Notes under the pieces: generated by a model
What the model saw: the letters and a program-made list of their open reading frames with translations, nothing else
What the model was told of the DNA's origin: nothing
The model's database searches: none
Position numbers and translations under genes: made by a program
Source of the DNA: Punica granatum
Lineage: Eukaryota; Streptophyta; Magnoliopsida; Myrtales; Lythraceae
Direction of reading: 5' to 3'
Assembly (NCBI RefSeq): GCF_007655135.1
Contig: NC_045131.1
Coordinates: forward strand, 3,658,001 to 3,722,000
Length of the DNA stretch: 64,000 nt
Shown here: positions 47,810-60,758 of the stretch, one piece after another
How the letters are laid out: the number at the start of each line of letters is the position of its first letter
Numbering within the stretch: position 1 is the first letter of the stretch

Positions 47810-50800
47810 ATGACCCAGCTTCTATTGAATTCCGTTCATGGGACTCCGCTCTTCTGTTCTTTCCATCGTCCAGTGAAGATAACGAAGTTTCTTCCCCGAA
47901 TACCATGCCACCACTTTGGTCATAGGACTGCTTTTCCGAAGGAATGCTTCACCGGGGTCCGGTCGTCTCTGCAAGGTCGTCACTTGCAAAAAGATCAGTG
48001 GAATGACGCCCCACCCAGTCTTTCTGTTGCTCCTTTTGCTTGAAGTTTGTCTGATGTTTGAGTTAATTCATGGACAGGTAGTTTTGTTGCTGGAGATGAC
48101 GCCGTAAATTCAGCTGTAAACAAGGTATTTCTCTTCGGTTTGTTCCCCGATGATGAAATATGAAGCTCAAGTTCCATTTTCACTTGTTGGATTATGCATA
48201 TGTTTCCCATCGATGCAGTTTACTATTTTCTAAGCGAGTAACCCCTCGAGACCTTGTTTTTCCTCATCAGGCATTAGCTAGTGATGGAGACGAGTCATTG
48301 GATGCCTTACCACATGTGCAAACTCTTCGAACATTTCCTAAGGAGGAGCTCCATGGCAAAGTTGTGATGGTGAGGTTTGACTCTACCGTGCTGCTTCAGG
48401 AAGATCATGACTGGAGAAGTATATCGTTTTCGAATGCTCTCTTCACCATCAAATATCTACTTGAAGCCAGGGCTAGAGTGATTCTTGTAAGTGACTGGAA
48501 GGAGAAAACAGATTCAAGATTTCACGCTCTTGAGTCCACTGCAGGTATTAATGACTTGAAATGGGTTGCTCCTAGGTAGTTTTGGCGACTAAAAGTATTG
48601 CTTCAGTTTAATATGAGGCATTGCTTGTGGGTAGTATCTTTAACGAATGATTTTTGCTTTTTGAGTTGAATGTATGAAGAAATCACTGCAAACATATAGG
48701 ACATCTAAATGTTCTCATTGATGTTGCTGTATAGTTAGTTGGTGCAAGCGGTTACCTACACGCTTGTATATGGACAAAGAGGAATATAACCTTAGGATGT
48801 GGGGGGGAGTCTGTTAGAAGAAAGCTATGACTTTCCTGTTACACGAGGTTGTTTTCATATTCATCAATCCGTAATAGAAGATTTCTGCACTGCAGAGTAC
48901 CTTTCATCTATTCTTAACTGCAAAATAGTGCCGACACGCTGCATTCCTTTCAATATGGAAGGTCTTGAGCAAATGGATGCCCTTCTCTGCGAGAACCTTT
49001 CTAAGTTTAGAGGGGAGGTTTCCAATTCATCAGAATTGGCTGAACTACTATCTTCGGGAGTCGACATTTTTGTTAATGACTCCTTCTCCCAGTCTCATAA
49101 AATTCTTGCATCAACTGTTGCCATTACGCGCTTTTGCTATGCCTCTTTGGCTGGATTTCACTTTGAGGATAGCCTGTACAATCTGAGGAATGCTTCTGAA
49201 ACTAGCAAACAACATTACATTGCTATTGTAAGTCCCTGCTGCACCTTCTAAGTAAAAAAAAAAACTCTAGCTCAAGCTTTTAAGATTTGTTTAATCTCTT
49301 ATCTGTTCTGCTTCCCCCACCAAAAAGATGTCTCGTCAGCACTAACATATCTGATGTAGATTGGAGGGGCTAATCTCTGCGACAAAGCACCTGCCTTACG
49401 CTTCTTGGCTTCTATATGTGAAGGTCTGGTCTTTGTTGGCATGATGTCCTTTCAGATTATGCACGCCCTCGGATTGCCTGTTCCTTTAAACTTGGTGGAA
49501 CAAGGCGCTCGTAAAGAAGCTCTAGATCTGATCCAGGTTGCAAAAGATCGAGGAATACCAATTCTATGTCCAGAAGACTTTTGGTGCATGAATAGTCAGC
49601 TACTAGGGCAATTGAAAATATTTCCTGCTCATGGAATTCTAGAAGGTTAGATTGCAAACCTCAAGGGACAGAAACAGTAACTGATCGACCTCTCTGCAGC
49701 TGCCATTTTTTAGTGGTTTTGTATTTATTTATTTATTCATTTGTCATGTTTACTTTTGTCCTAAAAGGTTGGTATGCACTTACACTGAGTGTCGTGATAG
49801 GAGCATGATAAGTTCAACCTTGAGTGATGGGGGAAAGGGTGAACAAATTATAGACAATATACTTGTGCTGCCAACACGAGATATTTTCACTTATATTTAT
49901 CTAATTCCCTTTTTTTTAGGTTGGATACCGGTTGATCTAGGGCCCAGATCGCTGGATGAGATAAACACCTTGCTTACAAAATGTAAGGTAGACAATGGAG
50001 ATTCTCAACGAGCATCATAAGTCTGTTTCTATTAGGTTTCTCATACAAACTCTGATTCTCATCTCTCTATAGCGTAAAAAATAAATTGTGGCAGAGGAGT
50101 ATTGCGTAAAGCTGCTCTCGTTTTCCTACATTCTTAGGAATTCAATAAACAGAAAAAGATTTCAATATAGCCATCCACTTGCACTTGTTTGTTCCCCCTT
50201 AACTTGGCAGTACATACTTTATATGTTACGTGAGATTTCAGGACATACACTTACTAAGGCTAATTTGTAATTAATGCCTGCTAATAATCCTAAATCTTAC
50301 TGATTTGTACTTTTAGTTCTATGGATGGAGAAAGATTTACATTACCTGCTTGCACTTCCTTTCATCTCGCATTTTATTGAATCTCCCTCATTTCAAGAGT
50401 TGCTGAGGTTCTGATTTATTTTGAAAAATTTACAGAAGCTCTTATGGATTGGACCTGTCAAATTCAAGTTGTTCAGTCCATCTACGAATGGGATGTCTGA
50501 AATGGCTAGCATGATAAATGAACAATGCGCAGTTGATTGTGACATAACTGTCGTTGGTAGAACAGCATGCAAAGCAATGATGAGAGGGTCAAGCTCAATT
50601 GCTTCTCTTCATCTAATTGAGAATGCCTGTGTCTTGTGGGAATTTCTAAAAGGAAGAAAGCTACCCGGTGTCCCGGCCTTAGACCGGGTAAAAATTTCTA
50701 CATTTTTATGCAATTATTTCTTTGCTGCAAATGGTGATGGTTTTACATGATATGCGAAAGTCCCTTTTCGTACTGTAAGCAGATCCTGGCCTACATGAAA

Positions 50801-53165
50801 CACTGTGGCGGTGTCATTACAAAATGAGTTGTTACACATAAATGAGCTGTTCAGCTCAAATTACCTCATTATTTGTACCCAAGGATCTTGAAAAGTTGAA
50901 ATTCAGATTTCTGTATGGATGCACTGATATTTGCTAGGAACTTTGTTCTTTCCTTTTCAAGGCAAATATAACAGTTCCTGAGATTCTGCAGGCATATCCA
51001 TTTGTCATTGATTGGACATCTGTCTACTGCAAACCAGCTCAACCCTTGTTTGTTGATGTTGGAAGTGGTATTTTCCTCAACCAATGTTGCTAATTATAAT
51101 GCATTACTGCAATTTATTAAATTCTGTAGCATGGTGGGCAATTGAAAGATGACTAATCCAACTCCTCGAATCTAAAGAGGTTTGGTATCTGCTTACTGAT
51201 AATTCTTTCCAGCTTGCATTACACCTCTCTTTTGTGGAATGTGCCATCACTTTCGCATGGATATCATTTTCAAAGATGCGAGAAAATTCTTGCTTGTCTG
51301 AGTGCACATTTCTAAATTCATAGAGCAAGTTCTCTATATTTCTTTATAACTCAAAGAAATTCCAATGAAAAGAATACCTGGATTTGCATACGGTAAGAAT
51401 ACAAAATGATGACATCTTATATAGAATTCCGAGGCACCATTTTACTTTTGTCTTTCACATATAATTACATAGGGATGTATTAGTGCTGCTTCTAAACCTC
51501 AATTTAGGAAATCTATTCTGTGCATTTCGGTGCATAGAAAGAGGCAGTTCTGACGCCTGGACTTTCATTAATAGGTAATGGATTATTTCTTCTGGAGATG
51601 GGTAAAAGAAGGAAAGATTTAAATTTTCTTGGTTTAGAGATCAATGAGAAGGTAATGTGCTCTATTACCAATTACCAGATTTTTTTCCCTGTTTGCTTCT
51701 CTTCTTGTCAACTCAATTATATGTTTGGATGTATAAAATTCTGCAGCTTGTAAAACGATGTTTGCTGTCCCTTCATCAGTCCAGACTGGAGAACAGGTAC
51801 GTGCTATAACCTGCTTAGATTTGCCTTTTCATTTTATCTTAGTCCGTATTGTACTGATGATTAAAGTGGTACATACATGCAGAACTCATCCATAGAGCTG
51901 CAGTTTTGACTTCTGATTCATTATTGAATATTGGCACTCTATAGAGAAATTTCTTTCCCATTTTCTGTACAGAGTAGCACTTTTTGCATTATTTAAGTTT
52001 GACATGATTAACAAAAAAAGATGGAACGTAGCCATTTGCTTTTGAGGACAGTTTTAGCTGCCAAAAATGCATTCTTGTTCCAATTACAAAAACGAGGTAG
52101 ACTGAGGATTGGAACCGACTCTTATTTACTTTGGTCACTAATGTAGCATCATGCATCTCAGATATTTCATGGCAACTAATGCAACATCAACATTTCGCTC
52201 AATAGTCTGTACGTATCCTGGAGAAGTAGTCCTTGTTTCAATTCAGGTATGGCGGCATCAATAGTATTTAGATATTTTTTCTAAAGATTTTGTCATTCTG
52301 ATGAGATGATTCTTACAGTGGCATCATTTTATCCTTCTCATAAGCTATCAAGTTCAGCTATAAGTATTTTCACATTACTCAGGACTTCCTTCTGTTGCAT
52401 TTTTTCAGTGTCCAAATCCTGATTTCAACAAGCCAGAACATAGATGGAGGATGGTCCAAAGATCATTAGTCGAAGCAATTGCCGACCTTCTTGCATCCAA
52501 TGGAAAGGTGAATCAAGCACCTCCACAGCTTATCCTTTTAATATCCTGTATCCAATATGTGGGGCTATTACCTAGTCCAATTTGAGAATTCCAAATTAAA
52601 TTAAAAAAAAATGTGGATAGAGAAGCTTTCCGGTTGAGTCACACCCATGTCTTGTTGCCTGCCCCATGTTGATTGATATGGAATGCACTGGAATTAAGCT
52701 TTGCAATTAATTCAGCCCTAAAGGTCTCTCTAGTTCCATAAAAAGCAAACAAGGGATCTTCTTAGTTCCAGTCTTTTGCTAGAACCATTGCGTACGTATC
52801 TGATTCTGGCCTGTGATTTGTCGAATGTTCTTTACATGAAGATAATACATTAAGTTTCAACGGCGAATAAATTCCCCTTTCCTCTTATAGGTTAGGCTAC
52901 AACTCTTAGCTGTGTTCCTGCTGTACTCCAGGTCTTTCTACAATCAGATGTAGAAGCAGTGGCAGTGAGGATGAAAGAGCAGTTTCTGAGATATGGCAGG
53001 GGAAAGCTTGTTCTTGTATCGAATCTGGATGACATCGAAATCAACGGAAGATATTGGCTCCGGGAGAATCCTTTTGGAGTTCGGTCAGATTGGGAGCAGC
53101 ACGTTCTCGACCGTGGGGCCCCTATGTACAGACTGATGCTCACAAAATCAAGCAGCGGAGAATGA
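47810..53165 (+). CDS. Chloroplast-type fusion: degenerate phosphoglycerate kinase + TrmB tRNA (guanine-N7) methyltransferase
   Basis: Thirteen exons: 47810-47975, 48078-48124, 48271-48544, 48896-49227, 49360-49645, 49920-49987, 50436-50687, 50962-51067, 51575-51651, 51747-51796, 52162-52246, 52409-52507 and 52932-53165. They close in frame to 691 residues. Residues 1-70 resemble a plastid transit peptide. About 90-475 is a PGK fold: VRFDS (106-108), FVNDSFSQSHKILASTV, IGGANLCDK (274-282), WIGP (395-398) and GRKLPGVPAL. Key catalytic motifs are altered: the nucleotide loop GGGDS reads VVGRTA (430-435) and the first Lys of GGAKxxDK is Asn278, so kinase activity is doubtful. About 476-691 is a TrmB methyltransferase with SAM loop FVDVGSGNG (505-513), acidic GLEINEK and the signature PNPDFNKPEHRWRMVQ (583-598). 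TrmB makes m7G46 in tRNA. Exons 1-2 are the least certain. Separate adjacent genes are excluded by unbroken phase from exon 7 to 8. Confidence 0.85.
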
Positions 53166-54397
53166 ACTGAAATCTGTTGAAGTCTTCAGAAGGTGTCTTG
53201 ACTTGAAAATTGGAGCCAGTGATTGCATCTCAGATTCTCAGAGGCACTTCACGCGGGGCTTGAAATAAGATGCAGCCAGCTCAATGAGAAAATATAGCAA
53301 AACCTGCTACGTCAATTGCAACTTAAAGCCTGAAATCGAGGATGCTTGCGTCAACCTACTCTTGGAGCCCATCGGTGATGCTAAAGGAGGTCATTTCGAA
53401 GGCTGTGATTTCAAAATATGGAAATCTTATTTGGTTCGAGCAGACCAGAAGGCCTCAAGGAGGGAAAGTACTTTTCGCTTTGACTGGAATCTTGGAAGAG
53501 GAAGCCAATGAAGCTTACAGATTCCTGCCCCATCATATATCTTCTGTTTGTGTTATGTACTGTCATCATATTCATTTGTTCGTCCTAATATGGCTGAACC
53601 GACAATCGAATGCTTCGACCTGTGCAAATGTTTGTTCGCGTGAGAGGTTCCGAAGCTGCTGTTCAGCAATGGAGTTTTAGTTCCATTGACGTTGCTTCCA
53701 AGTTTTGGTCTTTGGCATATATCTTCATTTTTCTAAATATATATTCTATACTGTTTTTGTATTCTGGGCATTCTGCAATATAAAAAAAATGGACATTTCC
53801 CATTCTGCCCCTTCTCGTTTTATCCTTCTCCACGATTTGGCTCTTTCCACTGAAATCAACCAAGGTCGGTTTTTCAGGCAATTTCAGATCCGCCATTGTT
53901 GCAGAAGTTGAAGAGCATAATATCCGCCAATTCAAGCAATTCCATCAAAAATATAAATAAATTACAGAACATCATTAAAAAAAAAAAAAGGAAGTTGCTC
54001 TGTTAAGCAAACTCTGTCGGTTCCCCAAAAAAAAAAAATTCTGTCGGACCGACCAGAATTCATCTCATCCTTGCACACAAAATCCAAATTGCCCGTTGTT
54101 TTTCCTTACTTTTTCAACCCCAAAAAAAGGAAATTTTTATCACCAATATGCCCTTCAATTTTAATTTCCCAATTTTCCCCCAAAAGTAAAAATTCTTTTG
54201 CTTTTCCATCTCTTCTCACCATCATCATCACCATCATCATCACCATCATCGTCGTCATCATCATCAACCTACTGTACCGCTCGTCGGAGGATTCCCTCCG
54301 GTTCCCCTCTGCTGTGTTTGCGGCAGGTTGAAGAAAATTCGATCTTGTTTGCGGTGCTTCGAGGTTTTCTCGCTCCTTTGACTTCTGCAGAAATCAG
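53166..54397. other. 3' flank of PGK-TrmB and promoter/leader of the TKI1-like gene
   Basis: No gene is seen. Open frames here have no domain and occur on both strands. The (ATC)n-rich tract at about 54218-54268 lies in the likely 5' UTR. Confidence 0.55.
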
Positions 54398-54878
54398 GTA
54401 TTTTCACATCATCTGTTGAACTGCTGGTCTCGATTTGATTGTTGGGGTTGACTTCTTGTGCTAATCGCTTGCAGTTCGAAACCCTAACTCATGCTTTTCT
54501 AGTCATTTTCTCGATTTCTTCGCAATTTGTTAGAGTTTGAGAAGTTAATTTCTTCGCAATTTGGTAGAGTTTGGGAAGTTGCTTTGCCCGATTAATCGGT
54601 AGGATTCTGCTGAGGGTGATGTCTAGTCAATTTTCGAGTGGGGTAAGACTCGTTTAGACCAATTGTTGTTTCTTGATCTGAATCTAAATTGCAGCTATTA
54701 TGCCACACGGTGCAGGCTCCCATGATATCCAAAAAGATTATGAAATAGCCAAACTGTAACATCAGTATTGATTTAATTACGCGTGTTGATCGAATTCCAT
54801 TGAATCTGATGTAGGATGCAGCTCGATTCTTTCAGCTCTGCCTGATGTTATTTCATGATATTTTGGTTCTTGTAACAG
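54398..54878 (+). other. Intron in the 5' UTR of the TKI1-like gene
   Basis: Donor ATCAG|GTATTTT and acceptor TTGTAACAG, ending 74 bp before the chosen start codon. Confidence 0.55.
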
Positions 54879-54899
54879 GGTTGCCTGTTTTGGAGTAGT

Positions 54900-54947
54900 A
54901 TGTGTTGAACGTTGATGACCAGCATGAAACTCGAATCTTGGAGCTGA
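54900..54947 (+). promoter_or_regulatory. Two short upstream ORFs before the TKI1-like start codon
   Basis: ATG TGT TGA (54900-54908) and an 11-codon frame (54915-54947) sit just upstream of the main ATG at 54953, in different frames from it. They could lower or condition translation. Confidence 0.5.
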
Positions 54948-54952
54948 AAAGC

Positions 54953-57900
54953 ATGAGCATTGAATCTTCTCCCACAGGGATGAGCATGCAGATAGAACAA
55001 CAGGATTCCTCAGTCCATGGGGCAGACCTTCAACCTGAGGGTGCTTTGACTTCTGATGGAAATGCGAGTGCACCTGCTTTGTCCTCTGACGATGTTGTGC
55101 AGCAACCTGGTATGATGTTTTGATATCATAGGATATTCTAGAAATTTCTTTGTAGAATAGGAGCTAGTGGAAAGGGGGAAGATGAGCTTTCTGTTTCTGT
55201 CTCTATTACTTATGCAGCTAAAAGACCAACTCGTCAATGGGCTGCTTGGACTCGTGAAGAGGAGGAAAGTTTCTTCACTGCGCTAAGACAAGTTGGCAAG
55301 GCAATTTACTAGTCCCGAGATCTTGATTGAATATCGCGAGTTATTTTTCACTTAAACTGATTATATTTTCTGTGCAGAATTTTGAGAAGATCACTTGCCG
55401 TGTCCAAAGTAAAAACAAGGATCAGGTTATTTGCTCGGAAGTTATAGTTATTGTGATATTCATCCATCGATTTGAAGGTTGCATCAGTTTGATGACTTTC
55501 TTTTTTTGGTGATTTGCAGGTCAGACATTATTATTATCGCCTTGTGAGGAGAATGAACAAACTACTAGGTCCTAGATTATGTCTCGATGCAAAAAACTCA
55601 AAAGACACTAATGCTGCAATGCTTAAATGGTAAGCATCTGTCTCTCCGTTAGATTTGCGATATGAGTTGTTAGATGTGTAGGTTCAATTCAAGTAGACAA
55701 GAGGCTGGCCTAGCACTCATCCCGATCAGAAGTTGCTGATTGCCCGATTCTTGCATATCCCATTAGTTGAAATCTAGGTGTCTGAATTTTAATTGCATTT
55801 TCTGTACTTTATTAGCTTCATTCTACAATTTTCCATGTGTGATTCTGTAAGTTCTTCTTTTAAGTATTTTATTCCCTCGATATACTGCATGGTAATAGTA
55901 GATTAATTGTTCCTAATGTTCTGAGAATAAAATAGACTCATCAATGTAAGACAATTTATTGTTTCTGCAGGTGGTCCCTTCTTGAGAAATATAGCTTCAA
56001 AGCCTCAAAACTTCACTTGAAGCCTCGAAGGTTTAAGATATTTGTAGAAGCTTTGGTAAGTAACCTAGTGGCATTGTTTTGGTAGTAATAAAAGAAAACA
56101 TTTTTTTTTCTTGATATCTTTATTTCTTTTGAATGTTCTTGAGTTAACGCCTCATAAATTCACTATGTTTTTCCATAATTGAGATTTCAAGAAACTTTTG
56201 AAAAGTTAATAAATTTTAAATGAGTCATTTTTATGTGGAAAAAACCCAATCTGGTCCAATTAAGCAGGTCCATGCAATTCTTGCTAAGTTTGCTGAAAGC
56301 CTGAAATACATTTGGAAGTAATTGAATCATCAGTACAAATTAATGTTAATTAAAAATTCATTTAATCTTCTGTCAGACTTCTAAAATGTGAGTTTAGCAC
56401 CTTCAAATCTAGGCAAAATTAAAGAAACTTTGATAGTCCACTGATTGAACACCCTAGAAGCTTCCCAAAGTTTTAGGTGAAGGGTGCACTTTTAGTTTAA
56501 TGAAATACAGTTCTTGTAGCTTCCTTTTTGTATATGCTTGTCTGATTGATGCGCTTTTTTCCCATGAAGGAACATCAACTTTTGAAGGAGCGCAAAAAGA
56601 GTGTGAGGAAGCGTTCTCAGGGGGAAAATTCATCTCCCTCTCCATGCACTCTTTCGAGTCAGAGCAGACCTTCTGCTCATGATAGCCAGAGTGTAAAAAT
56701 GGTTCTTGTTGACAGTCAAAACATTCAGAAATTAGGTCCTGGAAAGCCTTCGTTCAAGCGCAACGTAAGCTTAGGGACTACCCGTAGTAACAGCAAAGGA
56801 GAATCAACTTCTTTAAAACAACCGAGACGACGACGGAAACCTGGTACATCTTAAATGCATGCTCCCCATTATTAGATTAGCTCTTTTATGCTTTTCTTTT
56901 ACGTTGTAGATTATAATTCGTCATGCTAATTTCGAACATCATTTTTACTGGAAGAAGTTAAGTTTATTTCCATTTTTTCTCCTTTAATTCTGCTTTGCGC
57001 GATGTCGACCTCGTTGGCTTCTTATACCTTCTAGAAATTCCATAAGTTAAAAATTGCGGTTACCTGGAATTTGCACATTATTTCCATATTTTGGGGCACC
57101 ACAAATTTTTATTCCATCAGAAAGTTATGTTCATTAACTCTACCAAGTATGATTAGGAATGTTCCACTAATTTAGAAATGAGTGTGCGTATAAATTTCTG
57201 CTTGTGCTTGTGCTGTGATTGGCAGATACGAACAAGTGATGTCTTATCATATTTTTTATCACCTCAAATTCATGTTTCCTCTTTAATTCTTGCAACAATA
57301 GATAGATTGTCTATTACACCTTTTAATTTTTGGCAACGCAGATAGATCTAGCTTAACTCTCACCTCAACAGTGTCTGACATAAGATTTTGACTTATCATT
57401 GATTTTCTGTTTAATTAGGCGTTATCTCGCCCAGCTCATATAAAAAGTGGGAAAAGGCTGCAATAGCTGGGGTTTCTTTGGTTGCTGATGCTGCCGAGCA
57501 TGTTGAGCGTACTGCTGCTGATGCTGCGGAGCATGTCCAGATTACTGCTGATGCTGCACGGCGTGTCAAGGCTACTGCCACTGTTGAGCATGTCAAGCCC
57601 TCTGTTGCTGATGCTGCAGAGCATGTCAAGCCCACTGATGCTGATGCTGCAGAGCATCTCAAGTGCACTGCTACTGATGCTGCACAGCATGTCAAGGGCA
57701 GTGCTGCTGATAAAGACATTAGACCTGACCAAAGTATTCCAGGTGAACTATTAATTGATATACTTGTTGCTATAGGTTGCTCAGAATTTTCATGTTATGG
57801 ATCTTTGATATTCCTTATTTTTATTGGCAGGAAAAGGGGGTTCAGATCCTGCTCGTGGAGTGCCTCCCATTTCACAGAATCATCTCATGGGAGGTACAAA

Positions 57901-60023
57901 ACTCAAGCTTCAGCTGTTCCCAATTGATGATGGCACACGAAGAGCCTTGGAAATGGTTAGACTAACTTTAATTCTTATCAACTATTTAACAGTTGATCTG
58001 TGCTGAGAAAAAGTAAGAAAAACTCTTTTGTCTTTTATTATATTCTAATAGGATAAACACAATCCGCACCTAGAGCTCACCCTTAGCACCCGAAAGAAGA
58101 TATCTTCAGTTCTCGAACATCTGAATCGCAAGTGGGGTAGTTCAAGCGTGGCACATGGAGAGCTAATGCTCTTTCCTTATGGTGTTCAACGAGAGAACCT
58201 CCTGGGCTGTACAAAGTGGACTCAAGACTCCATTTGTAGTGCTGCCGATGTATATGCAATGATTGGAAACCCTGCAGTTTTCCGATTGTGGTATCCTTTT
58301 TTCCCCAAATACATGTTAGCATAATTTTATATGGTTGGCCTGTTCTAGCTCTTGGAGCTAACGATACACCCACTTGAAGGTACGGTTGGTTTACAAATAC
58401 GGGAGCACCTGTGGGGCAATGCTGCTTTCCTGGGGATTTGACACGCCGTTCACCAGTCGCTAATAGTTGTCCCGAGAAGGTTGGAGATGTACAAAGGGAT
58501 CAGCTACTTCTTTCCGCTAGAAACCATGATGGGCTGAGTGGACCTAACGATACACGGGAGCAAATAAATTGTGCTGCTGAAACTGCTGCTATGCCATGCA
58601 GTGTGAAGCAGACTGGGGATGAGAACTTGAAGCACAATGACGAGGTTATTTCCTGTCTCGTTCGCATGCTTTGAGTTTTTCCGTCACTTTTGGTTCTACA
58701 TGATTCTTTCAGGAGTAGAAGCCTTAGTAATTTTTAATGACCATTTGGTTCTGGAAATCTGCTCCCAGTTTTCCGAACTTCCAACACTGCCTTTGAAAAA
58801 TTAGTATTTACAGTTTCTTGTGTATAGTTCAGCTGACCTTTTCTAATTGGAACAGGACGACCACAGAACTGCCAATACTGCTGCACTCTCAGCCGGGGAA
58901 TGGGCTGATAGTCTTACTAACATAAGCATTGGTGATTTGCTTTCGGAAGTTGCTCACAGTGAGGAAGTTAACTGTGCGGAGACTTCTGCTGCGAAAGCTC
59001 CTCAATGTGCGCAGCAATTCTTTATTAGCTGCGACTCATTTGACGCAGCGGTAGCTGCCCATATGTCAAAATATCAGGACAAGGGGGCATTTCAGTCAAC
59101 CTTCTCATCCCACATATCGTCTTCTATATGGGATGCTGAGGAAACCTGTGATGCCTTCTTGTTCAGGAAGACTGCTACTGCATGTGAGGAGGACCCTTGT
59201 GGGAATAAATCCGTAGGAGCCACTGAAGCGACAGGGAGAACGATTCCTGCAGGCTCAGATGGATTCGTTGAGGTAGTTACATCTTCTACATAAAGTCTTT
59301 CCAGAATGACATGCTTGTGAATTGCCTTTGATCAATGTATGTTTGGCTTGCAGGAGTCGCCTGAAGTAAAAATGGCTGCAAAGGATCCTGATGGTGATGG
59401 CCCTGTCGAGGATTATCTGTCTGATGATCAAATGATCATGGAGAACTCGACCCCGGATTTTTCAGAATTAACTGATATATATTGGGTATTGGTTGCAATC
59501 CTTCATACCTTGTCTATGGCATTGTATGACCTTCCGTACCATTTTGTCCAGCTGCAAGTTGTGCTTGGCATATAACTTGTGCACCTTCGTGGATTCAACT
59601 ATTAGTAAAATCAATTAGTAAACACTATATCATGGATACAAAACCTAAGCTTCTATGAACTCCCGTGTTTATTAATTATGCCTCAGGATCTTAATAAATA
59701 CCCGCCTCTTGAAGAAACAGGGATCTGCTTTTTAGTGTTCTTTCTTATATTTCTGGCAATTCTTGTGGATTACTGACTTGACTTGTTTCTTTGCATCACA
59801 GCCTGAATCCCTGGGACCGTTAGATTTGGATATACCAGCTCCGAACTACGGCAGTGAAGATCTGATCTTAAGTGACAGCCTGAGCTGCTTGAACCGCCTA
59901 ATAGCAAGTAGTCTCGACGCATTCCAAAACTGCTCGTTCTTCGGGGTCGACAAGAAGGAACCGGAGCCAACAACCATGGAAGGCCGGGAGACCGCCCCCT
60001 TCAGGATAAGTAGTGGAGTTTAG
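54953..60023 (+). CDS. TSL-kinase interacting protein 1-like SANT/Myb protein
   Basis: Thirteen coding exons: 54953-55109, 55218-55300, 55378-55425, 55520-55629, 55971-56055, 56570-56843, 57419-57742, 57831-57955, 58052-58290, 58380-58644, 58856-59272, 59354-59485 and 59802-60023. They close in frame to 826 residues. A SANT/Myb-like domain lies at about residues 57-112 (RQWAAWTREEEESFFTALRQ, ending HYYYRLVRRMNKLLGP). A basic region, an Ala-rich repeat (exon 7) and a conserved block follow (KLKLQLFPIDDGTRRALEM, then LTLSTRKKISSVLEHLNRKW, ENLLGCTKWT and FRLWYGWF). The tail is acidic with GEWADSLTNISIGDLLSE. These match TSL-kinase interacting protein 1, identified as a partner of the TOUSLED kinase; the role in chromatin or cell-cycle control is inferred. 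It is somewhat longer than Arabidopsis TKI1, partly through the exon 7 repeat. Intron 2 has a GC donor (55301). Confidence 0.88.
57484..57700 (+). repeat. In-frame Ala/His repeat (ADAAEHV motif) in TKI1-like exon 7
   Basis: About six imperfect copies of a ~10-12-residue unit, ADAAEHVxxTA, are encoded by near-identical DNA (GCTGATGCTGCAGAGCATGT). Periodicity and Ala/Glu/Lys content would favour an amphipathic helix, loosely like LEA 11-mers. Confidence 0.85.
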
Positions 60024-60758
60024 GCTTGAGGGGGAAGTGTCCACAATGCGGACTAATCAACTTGCTGTTTGGCTTGACAGTAGAGGCTTCTGAGGGCAAT
60101 GAAGTCGTCCGAGCCCTTCAGAAGCTGCTCTCGATGGTTTCTACAAATATAGATCCGATGTCACTTGTGCAACGCTGTAATCAAATGATCGTCGCCCTTT
60201 CTGTATATGCACATCTCACAATCAATATAAACAGTTTTTTGTTGTGTATGTTGATCTGTTGTTATATTACACATATTATGGGAGCTATAGGTACATCCTA
60301 TCAGAAGCTGGACTCGATGGGCTATAGCGCGGCCCATGGGCCCCTGCCCGTCGAACTGATATACTATCCCCGATGGGCCCATTCTCTTTTAAGGATAGGT
60401 ACGGCCCATTCTCTCAATTGCTATGGGAATAGGCTCATCAATCAAAAGGTTTGACTAATCTACATTAGCAAATCGATATTGAGGCGGAACTACACCAGAT
60501 CCGGATTTACTAATTCGGACTCGAGTAGGAACAAAACGAATTAATTGTGACTCCGAGAGAATCGGGTCGGATGTGAGCCCAACCGAACGTGCAGTGAGGT
60601 TGCAATTTTCAAGAAGTTACTATCGCTTGCTTAGATTAGGGTTCAGGGATAAATTAAAAACACAGAAAAGGTTGAAGAAAGGAATGGAACTAATACTTTT
60701 ACCTCTTTTTTAAATAAAATAAAAATCTGGACCAATGTTATTTGTTTAAAAAAAACAA
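60024..60758. other. 3' flank of the TKI1-like gene
   Basis: Contains the likely 3' UTR. Open frames at 60026-60454 have no domain. No further gene is seen. Confidence 0.5.

Noticed and set aside
48271..50687. Active glycolytic or plastid phosphoglycerate kinase
   Set aside because: Catalytic loop GGGDS and a key Lys are replaced, so a standard PGK call would be misleading.
57411..57719. Two long antisense frames with Ser/Cys/Ala repeats
   Set aside because: They are the complement of the in-frame Ala/His repeat of the TKI1-like exon 7.
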